Below, one piece after another: positions 1-7,740 of a DNA stretch of 44,385 nucleotides. This DNA comes from Ignavibacteria bacterium. GTDB lineage: Bacteria; Bacteroidota; Ignavibacteria; Kapaibacteriales; Kapaibacteriaceae. The position numbers and the translations under genes were made by a program. The notes under the pieces were generated by a model. The model ran no database searches, was not told the DNA's origin, and saw only the letters and a program-made list of their open reading frames with translations. The stretch lies in contig CANHFG010000010.1 in the NCBI GenBank assembly GCA_947459875.1, positions 1 through 44,385 on the forward strand, read 5' to 3'. The stretch's first letter is position 1; each line of letters begins with the position of its first letter.

Positions 1-961
1 GTGTTACCTTCTTCATGCTCTCAGCAAAGCTGCCGTCACCGTTATTCAGGTAAATCAGATCCGTCGAATTAAAGTCGTTCGCCACGTAGATGTCCGGCCA
101 GCCGTCAAGATTGATATCAGCTACCGTTGCGCTGAGCCCCATTCCGCGATCGCCGATCCAGGCAGAATAGGATGCATCTTCGAATCGGCCATTTCCAAGG
201 TTCCGATACAGTTTATCGGTGTGACCCTGGTGGCGGACTTCACTGGCTGGCAAGTCTCGAAGGCGTTGGGATTGATCGTCGAGGAGGCGTCCGGAGGAGG
301 CTTCGAACCGCGGTATGGCCGTTCCTTCACGCTGACGTCGCACCGATTCTGCCTGCTCAACCGAGTCAGGGGGCCTGGGAGCCGTTCGCATGGAGTACCA
401 ATTGGAGTACGTCACCAGATAGCAGTCTAAAAGGCCATCTCCGTTGTAATCAAAGAAGACACTGTTGACGGTCTCGTCTTTGTAGTCCAGACCATATGTC
501 GCCGCCTGCTCGGTGAATCGACCCTTGCCGTCATTGATAAGCAGCCTGCAGGTGTTCTGCCAGCGAGCGACAAAGAGATCAAGATCACCGTCGGCGTCTA
601 TATCGACGAGATTGACCCCCGTGGCAAAGAATGTTGAGTCCACCGGAATACCGGTCTGAGCCGTCACGTCCGTAAAGCGAAACTCGCCGTCGTTGCGGTA
701 GAACCCACAGCCGGAGAATGCCGAGAACACGATATCCGGACGTCCGTCGCCGGTGAAGTCGCCAATGGCAACTCCGGCACCTGGAACCATGGAGTTGATC
801 TTCGACAGCGAGTCTTTTGACAGGATGATCCTCGAATGGCGCTGCCGAAAGTCAATGCCGGTACTCTCGGGCATCAGACGTTCGAACAGCGGGCGCTGCT
901 GCGACGCAGCATTGATGGTGAGGAGCAGAACTACCCCACAGACGGACAACAGGGTGCGCAT
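1..961 (-). CDS. Secreted FG-GAP/VCBS repeat (CRTAC1/ASPIC-UnbV-like) protein, truncated by left edge
   Basis: Manual translation from ATG (complement of 959-961) stays open to the window edge: MRTLLSVCGVVLLLTINAASQQRPLFERLMPESTGIDF...GVAIGDFTGDGRPDIVFSAF...VDIDADGDLDLFVARW...ADINLDGWPDIYVANDFNSTDLIYLNNGDGSF. Signal peptide plus repeated DxDGDxD calcium-binding FG-GAP motifs. Not in the supplied ORF track. Confidence 0.88.
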   Translation of the reverse strand, partial: MRTLLSVCGVVLLLTINAASQQRPLFERLMPESTGIDFRQRHSRIILSKDSLSKINSMVPGAGVAIGDFTGDGRPDIVFSAFSGCGFYRNDGEFRFTDVTAQTGIPVDSTFFATGVNLVDIDADGDLDLFVARWQNTCRLLINDGKGRFTEQAATYGLDYKDETVNSVFFDYNGDGLLDCYLVTYSNWYSMRTAPRPPDSVEQAESVRRQREGTAIPRFEASSGRLLDDQSQRLRDLPASEVRHQGHTDKLYRNLGNGRFEDASYSAWIGDRGMGLSATVADINLDGWPDIYVANDFNSTDLIYLNNGDGSFAESMKKVT

Positions 962-996
962 CAGGCAAGCCTCTCCGGATCAGCAGTTTTTAAATG

Positions 997-1082
997 TGCT
1001 TGGAGCGGGGCTTGAACCCGCACGTCCCTTACGGGACACGAGATTTTAAGTCTCGTGCGTCTGCCAGTTTCGCCATCCAAGC
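997..1082 (-). tRNA. tRNA-Leu (anticodon TAA)
   Basis: Reverse complement GCTTGGATGGCGAAACTGGCAGACGCACGAGACTTAAAATCTCGTGTCCCGTAAGGGACGTGCGGGTTCAAGCCCCGCTCCAAGCA; 7-bp acceptor GCTTGGA/TCCAAGC, long variable arm, T-loop TTCAAGC. Confidence 0.93.
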
Positions 1083-1093
1083 GCTTGTTCAAG

Positions 1094-1732
1094 TTACAAT
1101 TCCTTTCGTGCTCGCATCATCTCCACAACGGCCGGGACAACACTGATGACTATGATCGCCGCTATCACCATGGTGAAATTCTTTTTCACGACTGGCTGGT
1201 TCCCAAAGAAGTAACCCAGGGCCAGAAACGACACCACCCAAACGACCGCACCGACGACGTTGTAGACGAGAAACTGTCGGTAAGACATCCTTCCGATTCC
1301 CGCGACAAACGGAGCAAATGTTCGTACGATCGGCATGAACCTGGCCAGAACTATGGTCTTACCGCCGTGCTTTTCGTAAAACGCATTTGCGCGCCGCAGA
1401 TGCTCCACGTTCAGCAGCCTGGACGATGGTCGATTGAACACCTTCGGGCCAACACGAGCTCCTATGGCGTAGTTGACCCCGTCGCCAAGGATGGCGGCGA
1501 CGATCAGCAACAGTCCCAGCAGGTTCACGTCCATGGTACCGAGCGCGCATATTGCACCAGCAGCAAACAGAAGAGAATCACCCGGCAGAAATGGCGTGAC
1601 CACCAGCCCCGTCTCAGCAAACACGATCAAAAACAGAATCACGTAGGCCCATACACCGTAGCTCGAGGTGATGGCGACCAAGTGTGCATCGATATGCAGA
1701 ATGAAGTCGATGAGACCTGCAAGAAGCTCCAT
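1094..1732 (-). CDS. DedA family (SNARE-associated) membrane protein
   Basis: ORF with DedA motifs: [84 protein letters not shown]. Confidence 0.92.
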   Translation of the reverse strand: MELLAGLIDFILHIDAHLVAITSSYGVWAYVILFLIVFAETGLVVTPFLPGDSLLFAAGAICALGTMDVNLLGLLLIVAAILGDGVNYAIGARVGPKVFNRPSSRLLNVEHLRRANAFYEKHGGKTIVLARFMPIVRTFAPFVAGIGRMSYRQFLVYNVVGAVVWVVSFLALGYFFGNQPVVKKNFTMVIAAIIVISVVPAVVEMMRARKEL

Positions 1733-1734
1733 CG

Positions 1735-2340
1735 TTACCTCTGAACGAGCGCATTGATCCGCCCTAATATGTCAGATTCAACATGCTGGTGGGCGTTCTG
1801 GGCATACCACGTGTGCAGAAGCGGATACCAGTCGGTGTTGGTTTCGTGCTCGTTTTTCCATGTCGTGACAAGGGGCTTAGCAGCATCCGGACGAGGCCCC
1901 CATACCCACAACTCCTCAATCACGCCGTTATCTCCAGCCTGCGTTGCGACAACGATCGGTATCGAGCGTGCCCCATTGGTCAGGTACATTTCTATCGCCT
2001 CGGGGTAGGTGTCCCGATCTATGATGCGCAGCGAAACATTCGGACTCAACTCGGCGATCGCGGCCAGCACAGGCAACGTCTGCGCTGAGTCACCACACCA
2101 GTCTTCCGTAATGGTTACCCACACCTGCGGCTGCTGAATGTCGGACATGACATTACGAATGACATCGCTTGGCTCGTAGGTCTTCATATGCCGCGTCATG
2201 CGCGAATAATTCAGAGGACGTCCGGCGGCAAAATTGTCGTCGGGACTGTTGGCGTTCATCCTCTGCTCTGCACGTATCATGAACTGGTCGAATGTGAGCC
2301 CCTTCTCGGCGGCGAGGGCCACAAGGTCATTCAATGTCAT
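1735..2340 (-). CDS. Thioredoxin family protein
   Basis: ORF with [25 protein letters not shown]...[12 protein letters not shown], the thioredoxin-like WCxD(S) site of the Bacteroidota thioredoxin-family protein. Confidence 0.85.
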   Translation of the reverse strand: MTLNDLVALAAEKGLTFDQFMIRAEQRMNANSPDDNFAAGRPLNYSRMTRHMKTYEPSDVIRNVMSDIQQPQVWVTITEDWCGDSAQTLPVLAAIAELSPNVSLRIIDRDTYPEAIEMYLTNGARSIPIVVATQAGDNGVIEELWVWGPRPDAAKPLVTTWKNEHETNTDWYPLLHTWYAQNAHQHVESDILGRINALVQR

Positions 2341-3257
2341 CAGGTATTCTCCATTGCAATTCTTACAATTCCGTTGGCCGCGTGCAGACGTTCAACGGCT
2401 TCTTCTCGTGAACAGGAATGCGCATGCATCACAAGCGCTGTCTTTACATGTCCGCCGGCGGATTCGATGAGCTGAGCCGCCTGCTCTTGGCCCAGACCAC
2501 ATATCGACATGATGATGCGGCTGGCCCGAACGCGCAGCTTCTCATTGGTTAGCTGCAGGTCGACCATCACATTGCCATAGGTCTTCCCGAGGCGGACCAT
2601 TGCTGCGGTGGTGATCATGTTCAAGACCATCTTCTGAGCTGTGCCCGATTTCATGCGGGTCGACCCCGCGATGGGCTCGGGGCCGACGACCGGACAGATG
2701 AGCACGTGAACATTCGGGACATACGGCCGCACTACATGACGTGGATTTGTGGTCAGAAAGATGGTCTTCGCTCCCTTACCAAATCCGTGCTCAAGCGCTC
2801 CCGTCACAAACGGCGTACGCCCGCTTGCCGAGATCCCACAGATCACATCGAGTTCTCCAACCTCAACCTCATCAAGTGCTCGCGCTCCTGCGTCCGACGA
2901 ATCCTCCGCCCCCTCAACAGAACGAAACACCGCCGCCTGGCCTCCAGCTATGATTCCCCGGACCAAGGCCGGGTCGGTTCCATAGGTAGGGGGCATCTCC
3001 GAAGCGTCAAGTATGCCTAAACGGCCGCTGGTGCCAGCTCCAACGTAGATCAGCCGCCCCCCGCGGCCCAGCGCACCGGCGACCATCTCAACGGCCTCGG
3101 CAACATGATCCAATTCGGTGGCGATCGCACCGCAAATGGCCATATCCTCGGCATGAAGCATCCCTACAATGCCGCGAGCGTCAGCCCGGTCAATATCCAG
3201 GGTTCCGGGGTTGATCTCTTCGGTTGTGAGAGTGGTTAGTTGTTCTAACAGGGTCAT
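2340..3257 (-). CDS. murQ: N-acetylmuramic acid 6-phosphate etherase
   Basis: TLDIDRADARGIVGMLHAEDM...GGRLIYVGAGTSGRLGILDASEMPPTYGT...SASGRTPFVTGALEHG...GSTRMKSGTAQKMVLNMITT. Start placed at MTLLEQLTTL rather than the longer track ORF (to 3332). Confidence 0.94.
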   Translation of the reverse strand: MTLLEQLTTLTTEEINPGTLDIDRADARGIVGMLHAEDMAICGAIATELDHVAEAVEMVAGALGRGGRLIYVGAGTSGRLGILDASEMPPTYGTDPALVRGIIAGGQAAVFRSVEGAEDSSDAGARALDEVEVGELDVICGISASGRTPFVTGALEHGFGKGAKTIFLTTNPRHVVRPYVPNVHVLICPVVGPEPIAGSTRMKSGTAQKMVLNMITTAAMVRLGKTYGNVMVDLQLTNEKLRVRASRIIMSICGLGQEQAAQLIESAGGHVKTALVMHAHSCSREEAVERLHAANGIVRIAMENT

Positions 3258-3293
3258 CAAAGCAAAACTAGCTATTCCATACCTACGGATACG

Positions 3294-3324
3294 TTTGCGG
3301 ATTCTGTTTTCTTGCCTATCTTTG
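3294..3324 (+). promoter_or_regulatory. Bacteroidetes-type promoter for rpsT
   Basis: TTTG (3294-3297) - 19 nt - TATCTTTG (3317-3324), an exact match to the TTTG-N19-TAnnTTTG consensus, 39 nt upstream of the rpsT ATG. Confidence 0.7.
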
Positions 3325-3363
3325 CGGCCCAAAAGTTTTCACGAATCCTCAGGCGCCACACAC

Positions 3364-3621
3364 ATGGCACATCACAAGTCAGCGATCAAGCGCATTCGTC
3401 AATCGAAAAAGCGCAAGATCTACAACCGCGGAAATAAGAAGGTCATGCGCGAGGCCATCAAGGCCGTTCGCACTGCAACAACAGTGGACGCCGCACAGGA
3501 AGCACTTCGCGCCGCGTTCAGCATCCTGGATCGCGTTGCCGCCCGTGGCATCATCAAGAAGAACAACGCGGCGAACAAGAAGAGCCGCCTGACGAAGGCA
3601 GTGAAGAAGATGATGGCGTAA
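3364..3621 (+). CDS. rpsT: 30S ribosomal protein S20
   Basis: MAHHKSAIKRIRQSKKRKIYNRGNKKVMREAIKAVR...RAAFSILDRVAARGIIKKNNAANKKSRLTKAVKKMMA. The track ORF starts too far upstream. Confidence 0.96.
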   Translation: MAHHKSAIKRIRQSKKRKIYNRGNKKVMREAIKAVRTATTVDAAQEALRAAFSILDRVAARGIIKKNNAANKKSRLTKAVKKMMA

Positions 3622-3635
3622 GCCGTCAAGTCTAC

Positions 3636-3712
3636 GGACCCGTAGCTCAACTGGATAGAGCATCTGACTACGGATCAGAAGGTTTGGGGTTCGAATCCCT
3701 ACGGGTCCGCCA
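3636..3712 (+). tRNA. tRNA-Arg (anticodon ACG), CCA encoded
   Basis: GGACCCGTAGCTCAACTGGATAGAGCATCTGACTACGGATCAGAAGGTTTGGGGTTCGAATCCCTACGGGTCCG followed by CCA; complete cloverleaf. Confidence 0.95.
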
Positions 3713-3727
3713 AAAACTTAACGCCGC

Positions 3728-3756
3728 AAAGACCGCACTTCGTGCGGTCTTTTTTT
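3728..3756 (+). terminator. Rho-independent terminator after rpsT/tRNA-Arg
   Basis: AAAGACCGCAC-TTC-GTGCGGTCTTTTTTT: GC-rich stem, 3-nt loop, T tract. Confidence 0.92.
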
Positions 3757-4909
3757 ATGCCCCTCTTTTGAGCCACTTCCGCCGCATGGCAATGCCGAGC
3801 GGACGCTCGTAGAGTCTGTGCAGGAGCAAGGCGGCAACGTTCATAATGAGGTAACTGGTCAGAGCCGCCAGCAAGAAGTGCAATCCTGAGGCCTCCAATC
3901 CGCCCTGAAGGGCCATGCTGATCTTTGGGAAGGGGCCCACCGGCATGAACTGGATGAGGTAGAGCGCAAATGAGCACTCCCCCAGCACAACAGCCACACG
4001 GGTTGACAGGAGGCGCGAAAACCAGCCCCCGGCATGAAGTCCGGCGATGATAACAGCTGCTGAACCGGCTAGTCCGTTAATGGCGATCGAGCCAAGCTTA
4101 TGGTTTCCGACGCTGGTAGCGCCGCCGTTAGATTGGATAAATGCAGCACAGAAAAAAAAGATCATGACACCGAGAACCACGAGTGCATCACCGCGCCCCT
4201 TGATGCGATGACCATGATTGCGCATTACTGCGGCGGCAAGCATCCCCGCCACAAAGTCAGAGAGACGTCCCCAAATGGTGCCCGAGAGAACATCTGCGTC
4301 CCAAACGTCAAACAGCAGGTGCACAATGTCCTGGTAGTAGGTTGCCAGCCCCCTGCCCAGGGCAAAACTTAGACACCAGACGAGGAACGCTATGAGGCAG
4401 GTCTTGGCCAGCAATAGCCCGGTCGAGCTAGATTCGAAGCGCGTTCGAAGGTTATCAGAGAACTTGCGCAGGTAATAGATCATGACCGGAGCCATGAGAT
4501 AGTAACTTTCCTCTAGCGTCAACGTCCACATCGGCGCGTTCAGCGACAGCCGATACTTGGGGTGCCAGCCATGCAGCAACGTCAGATGCAATCCGATGTC
4601 GGTCATGGTGATTCGGTCCCAAGCCGAGATCGCAGAGAGCACCACAACGAGGGACGTGATCGGATAGATGCGGATCAGCCGTCGCTTGATGTACTCCCAC
4701 CAGGAGAATGTGCCCTGGATGAGCGTCTCCGAATAGAGGTGCTGGAACAGGTAACCGGATAAAGCAAAGAAGATGTTGACGCCGGCCCAGCCGTACTGGA
4801 GGAGTCCCGGCACGACATCGTAATGTGGGGTTAGGATGTGACCGAAAAAGACGATAGCGGCGGCAAATGCCCGCAGTCCGGTCAGCGCAGGAATAGTAAT
4901 CGACGTCAC
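3755..4909 (-). CDS. Acyltransferase 3 family membrane protein (OafA/YrhL-like)
   Basis: VTSITIPALTGLRAFAAAIVFFGHI...GWAGVNIFFALSGYLF...ISRL(I)RIYP-like RRLIRIYPITSLVVV...MWTLTLEESYYL. GTG start at 4909 avoids a long overlap with the upstream gene. Confidence 0.86.
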   Translation of the reverse strand: MTSITIPALTGLRAFAAAIVFFGHILTPHYDVVPGLLQYGWAGVNIFFALSGYLFQHLYSETLIQGTFSWWEYIKRRLIRIYPITSLVVVLSAISAWDRITMTDIGLHLTLLHGWHPKYRLSLNAPMWTLTLEESYYLMAPVMIYYLRKFSDNLRTRFESSSTGLLLAKTCLIAFLVWCLSFALGRGLATYYQDIVHLLFDVWDADVLSGTIWGRLSDFVAGMLAAAVMRNHGHRIKGRGDALVVLGVMIFFFCAAFIQSNGGATSVGNHKLGSIAINGLAGSAAVIIAGLHAGGWFSRLLSTRVAVVLGECSFALYLIQFMPVGPFPKISMALQGGLEASGLHFLLAALTSYLIMNVAALLLHRLYERPLGIAMRRKWLKRGA

Positions 4910-4917
4910 AGGGCAAG

Positions 4918-6384
4918 TTACGCCGTGCGGTCCAACTGACGGTACACGATGCCGAGTCGGGGATTGCTTCGCAGCACGTTCTGATTCCGACGGAAGAAGT
5001 CCCAGTACATGGCATTGAACGGGCATGCGCCCGGACCGGTCTTCTTCTTTGCATCAAAGGCGCACCCCTTACAGGAGTCACTCATGCGGTTGATGTACGC
5101 AGCACTGGACACATATGGTTTCGTGGCCAGGAATCCACCGTCGGCATACTGACTCATGCCCAGTGTATTCGGCAGCTCTACCCATTCAAATGCGTCGATG
5201 TAGATACCGAGATACCATTCGTGCACGGCCTTGGGATCAAGCCCTGCCAGCAACGCATAGTTACCGATGATCATCAGCCGCTGGATGTGATGCGCATAGG
5301 CCATATCGAGCGACTGCCCGATGGCCAATGACAGACATCGCATGTCGGTCTTCCCGGTCCAAAACCAGTCAGGAAGGGGCTCGGCGTGAGAGAAGAAATT
5401 TTGCTCCACGTATCCGGGCATGCGGGCCCAGTACACTCCGCGCACATACTCTCGCCATCCGAGGATCTGACGGATGAAGCCCTCGACGTGATTGATCTCA
5501 ATACCTCCGCGATGATACTCCTGTTCGACCCTTCGAATGACCTCCAGCGGAGTGATCATCTTGACGTTCAGCGCAAACGAAAGCAAGGAGTGGAACAGTC
5601 GGCGCGCATCGTGATGCATGGCATCCTGATACGTTCCAAAGTGCCGCAGACCCGTGACGAGAAAATCATCAAGCTGCTGCAGGGCCTCCCGTCGGTCGAT
5701 GGGCCATCGGATGTCATCGGCATGGGGCTCCCCCATCGTTTCAACTCCAGCATCAACGATCTCCTGCCAGAGGGCCGTGTGGTCGTGATGTGGACGCCGA
5801 TCCTCGGGCTCGGCAGGAGCCCCTTTCCACGTGCCACGATTCTCAACGTCGAAGTTCCATTCGCCACCAAGGGGCTCTGCGTCCTCGGTCAGCAGGATAC
5901 GATGGCGCTGACGCATCATGCGGTAGAAGCGCTCCATGAGCCAGCGCTTGCTCGATCCGAAGAACTCGGCCGTTTGATTCCGTTCAGTCAGGAAGTGCTC
6001 ACTCGATACGCATCGGCACTCAACACCAACGACCCGGGAGGCAGACGACAGGACCTGATCAACCCGATACTCGTCCGGCTCCTGATACGCAAACGAAGTG
6101 GCGTGGTAGTGTTCCACAAAGCGTTGAATATTGCCGACAAGATCATGTCGGTTCAGTGGATCCGAGATCTTGACGTACTCAACCGTGTGGCCCTTGCTTC
6201 GAAGCGCGCCAGCAAACCGCCGCATGGCGGCGAAGATCGCAATGACCTTTTGCGCGTGATGGCGCACATAGTCCGTTTCGCTGCGCACCTCCATCATCAC
6301 ATACACAACCGACGGGTCGACGCTTGAAAACCACGAATGGTTTTCGTTGAGCTGATCACCAAGAATGAGACGCACCTGCTTCAT
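4918..6384 (-). CDS. Cryptochrome/photolyase-related protein of the FeS-BCP ((6-4) photolyase, PhrB/CryB) class
   Basis: MKQVRLILGDQLNENHSWFSSVDPSVVYVMMEVRSETDYVRHHAQKVIAIFAAMRRFA...GFIRQILGWREYVRGVYW...SQYADGGFLATKPYVSSAAYINRMSDSCKGCAFDAKKKTGPGACPFNAMYWDF. Cysteines C-x2-C-x12-C plus an upstream Cys fit the 4Fe-4S cluster pattern of this family. Confidence 0.94.
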   Translation of the reverse strand: MKQVRLILGDQLNENHSWFSSVDPSVVYVMMEVRSETDYVRHHAQKVIAIFAAMRRFAGALRSKGHTVEYVKISDPLNRHDLVGNIQRFVEHYHATSFAYQEPDEYRVDQVLSSASRVVGVECRCVSSEHFLTERNQTAEFFGSSKRWLMERFYRMMRQRHRILLTEDAEPLGGEWNFDVENRGTWKGAPAEPEDRRPHHDHTALWQEIVDAGVETMGEPHADDIRWPIDRREALQQLDDFLVTGLRHFGTYQDAMHHDARRLFHSLLSFALNVKMITPLEVIRRVEQEYHRGGIEINHVEGFIRQILGWREYVRGVYWARMPGYVEQNFFSHAEPLPDWFWTGKTDMRCLSLAIGQSLDMAYAHHIQRLMIIGNYALLAGLDPKAVHEWYLGIYIDAFEWVELPNTLGMSQYADGGFLATKPYVSSAAYINRMSDSCKGCAFDAKKKTGPGACPFNAMYWDFFRRNQNVLRSNPRLGIVYRQLDRTA

Positions 6385-6386
6385 GG

Positions 6387-7529
6387 TTACTGCCCAAGCC
6401 AGTATCTGGAGTAGGTATGCTGCGGGTCATACGACTGTTGCTGGTGTTCGATGCTGAACCGGCGTCCTCCCCGTGGATCAGCCCCCTGCCCGGCAATGTA
6501 CCGCCAGTTACCTTCGTTGGAGGCCGGGTCATAGTCGACCAGATGCGTGGCAAACCACCACTCTCCCCACTGCCATGGACAGCGCAGTTCGTGAATCAGA
6601 TAACTGGCAGCGATCTGCCGCATCCGGTTGCTCATCCATCCGGTACGGGCAAGCTCGATCATCGCCGCGTCAACAAATCGGCAGCCGGTAGCCCCCTGAC
6701 ACCAAACGCGAAAAGGGGCGTTAGCATTTCGGGGCTCTTTAGTCTGTGCAGCAGACACTTCGGTCATTGCACGGAACGCAAAGAAGTCGCGCCAGACAAG
6801 TTCGAACCATAACCAGTACGTACCGTCGTTTGAACCGTGCTCACGTTCATACTCACGAACAGCCTCGGCAATGGTACGCGCCGAGATGATGCCCAGTGAC
6901 AGCCAGGGCGAGAACTTACTCGAGAACTCCGTGCCGATCAGCCCGTTACGTGTTGCCTTGTAGGAATCAACTCGTCGGGTTTCGAGATACTGTCGAAGGT
7001 GGGTTTGCGCGGCTGTCTCGCTCGGAGCGAACTCCGGCCGGTGGAACGGGAAAGCGCTACGATCATCTGCCTCGAGGGTCTCGATCCCCAGCTCCCCGGG
7101 AGTGGGCACGTCCGGACATGACACTCCTGGCGGCAGCGCCGGAAGCTTTGGCGGAGCGGGCAAAGGGGCTCTCCACTGCGTTGCCGACTTTTCGAGATCG
7201 CGCCGGAATGATGTGAACACGCCCGGCAGACGTTCAAGCGGCATCGGCAGATCATCAACGTTGTAGAGCGTCTCGGCCTGACGGTAGAGGTGCTGCACCT
7301 GCTTGTCAGGGGGCTGCATACGAAAGAGCAGGTCAGAGCCGCGAGCGCGAAGATCACGCTGGAGCGAGGCAAGGGAAGCTAGCAGGAATGCTGCACGATG
7401 TGGACCGATCGGCACCGTTGGGTCCCAGTCGTACACCGGCAGCAGGTACTCCGCCAGCCGACAGGCCGCAACCAGAGGTGGATTATCGGTCAGACGCTGC
7501 GCACGTCCGACATGAAACTCATGAGCCAT
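6387..7529 (-). CDS. Deoxyribodipyrimidine photolyase / DASH-type cryptochrome
   Basis: [60 protein letters not shown]...[67 protein letters not shown]. Start at ATG 7529 (MAHEFHVG), overlapping the stop of the upstream DUF2256 gene. Confidence 0.92.
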   Translation of the reverse strand: MAHEFHVGRAQRLTDNPPLVAACRLAEYLLPVYDWDPTVPIGPHRAAFLLASLASLQRDLRARGSDLLFRMQPPDKQVQHLYRQAETLYNVDDLPMPLERLPGVFTSFRRDLEKSATQWRAPLPAPPKLPALPPGVSCPDVPTPGELGIETLEADDRSAFPFHRPEFAPSETAAQTHLRQYLETRRVDSYKATRNGLIGTEFSSKFSPWLSLGIISARTIAEAVREYEREHGSNDGTYWLWFELVWRDFFAFRAMTEVSAAQTKEPRNANAPFRVWCQGATGCRFVDAAMIELARTGWMSNRMRQIAASYLIHELRCPWQWGEWWFATHLVDYDPASNEGNWRYIAGQGADPRGGRRFSIEHQQQSYDPQHTYSRYWLGQ

Positions 7530-7674
7530 GCGAAGCCCCCTTCCGACGTCGACAGGCGTCAGAGCAGTATTTGACCTCATCCCAGACACGCTCCCACTTC
7601 TTGCGCCAGGTGAAGGGGCGCTGACAGGAAACGCAGATCTTGGTGGCGAGTTGATGTTTCTTGATCATTGACAT
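7519..7674 (-). CDS. DUF2256 family small Cys-rich protein
   Basis: Manual translation, absent from ORF track: (MS)[49 protein letters not shown]; CxxC...CxxxC with the K(I/V)CxxCxRPFxWRKKW signature. Start 7674 or 7668. Confidence 0.88.
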   Translation of the reverse strand: MSMIKKHQLATKICVSCQRPFTWRKKWERVWDEVKYCSDACRRRKGASHGS

Positions 7675-7740
7675 AGGTCAACGCCCAAGAAACAATCGGT
7701 CCCTAGATTGCGTTCCGTTATTCGGAAAATGGAGACTGCC

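Noticed and set aside
1055-1744. 229-aa plus-strand ORF antisense to DedA
   Set aside because: Antisense shadow of a well-supported DedA gene; composition ([10 protein letters not shown]...) is not protein-like.
3263-3270. TAGTTTTG on the minus strand as a murQ promoter
   Set aside because: Matches the -7 element but has no TTTG at the right spacing upstream; would also imply a leaderless mRNA.
5386-6327. 313-aa plus-strand ORF opposite the FeS-BCP photolyase
   Set aside because: Antisense to a clear photolyase CDS with conserved motifs; no recognisable family.
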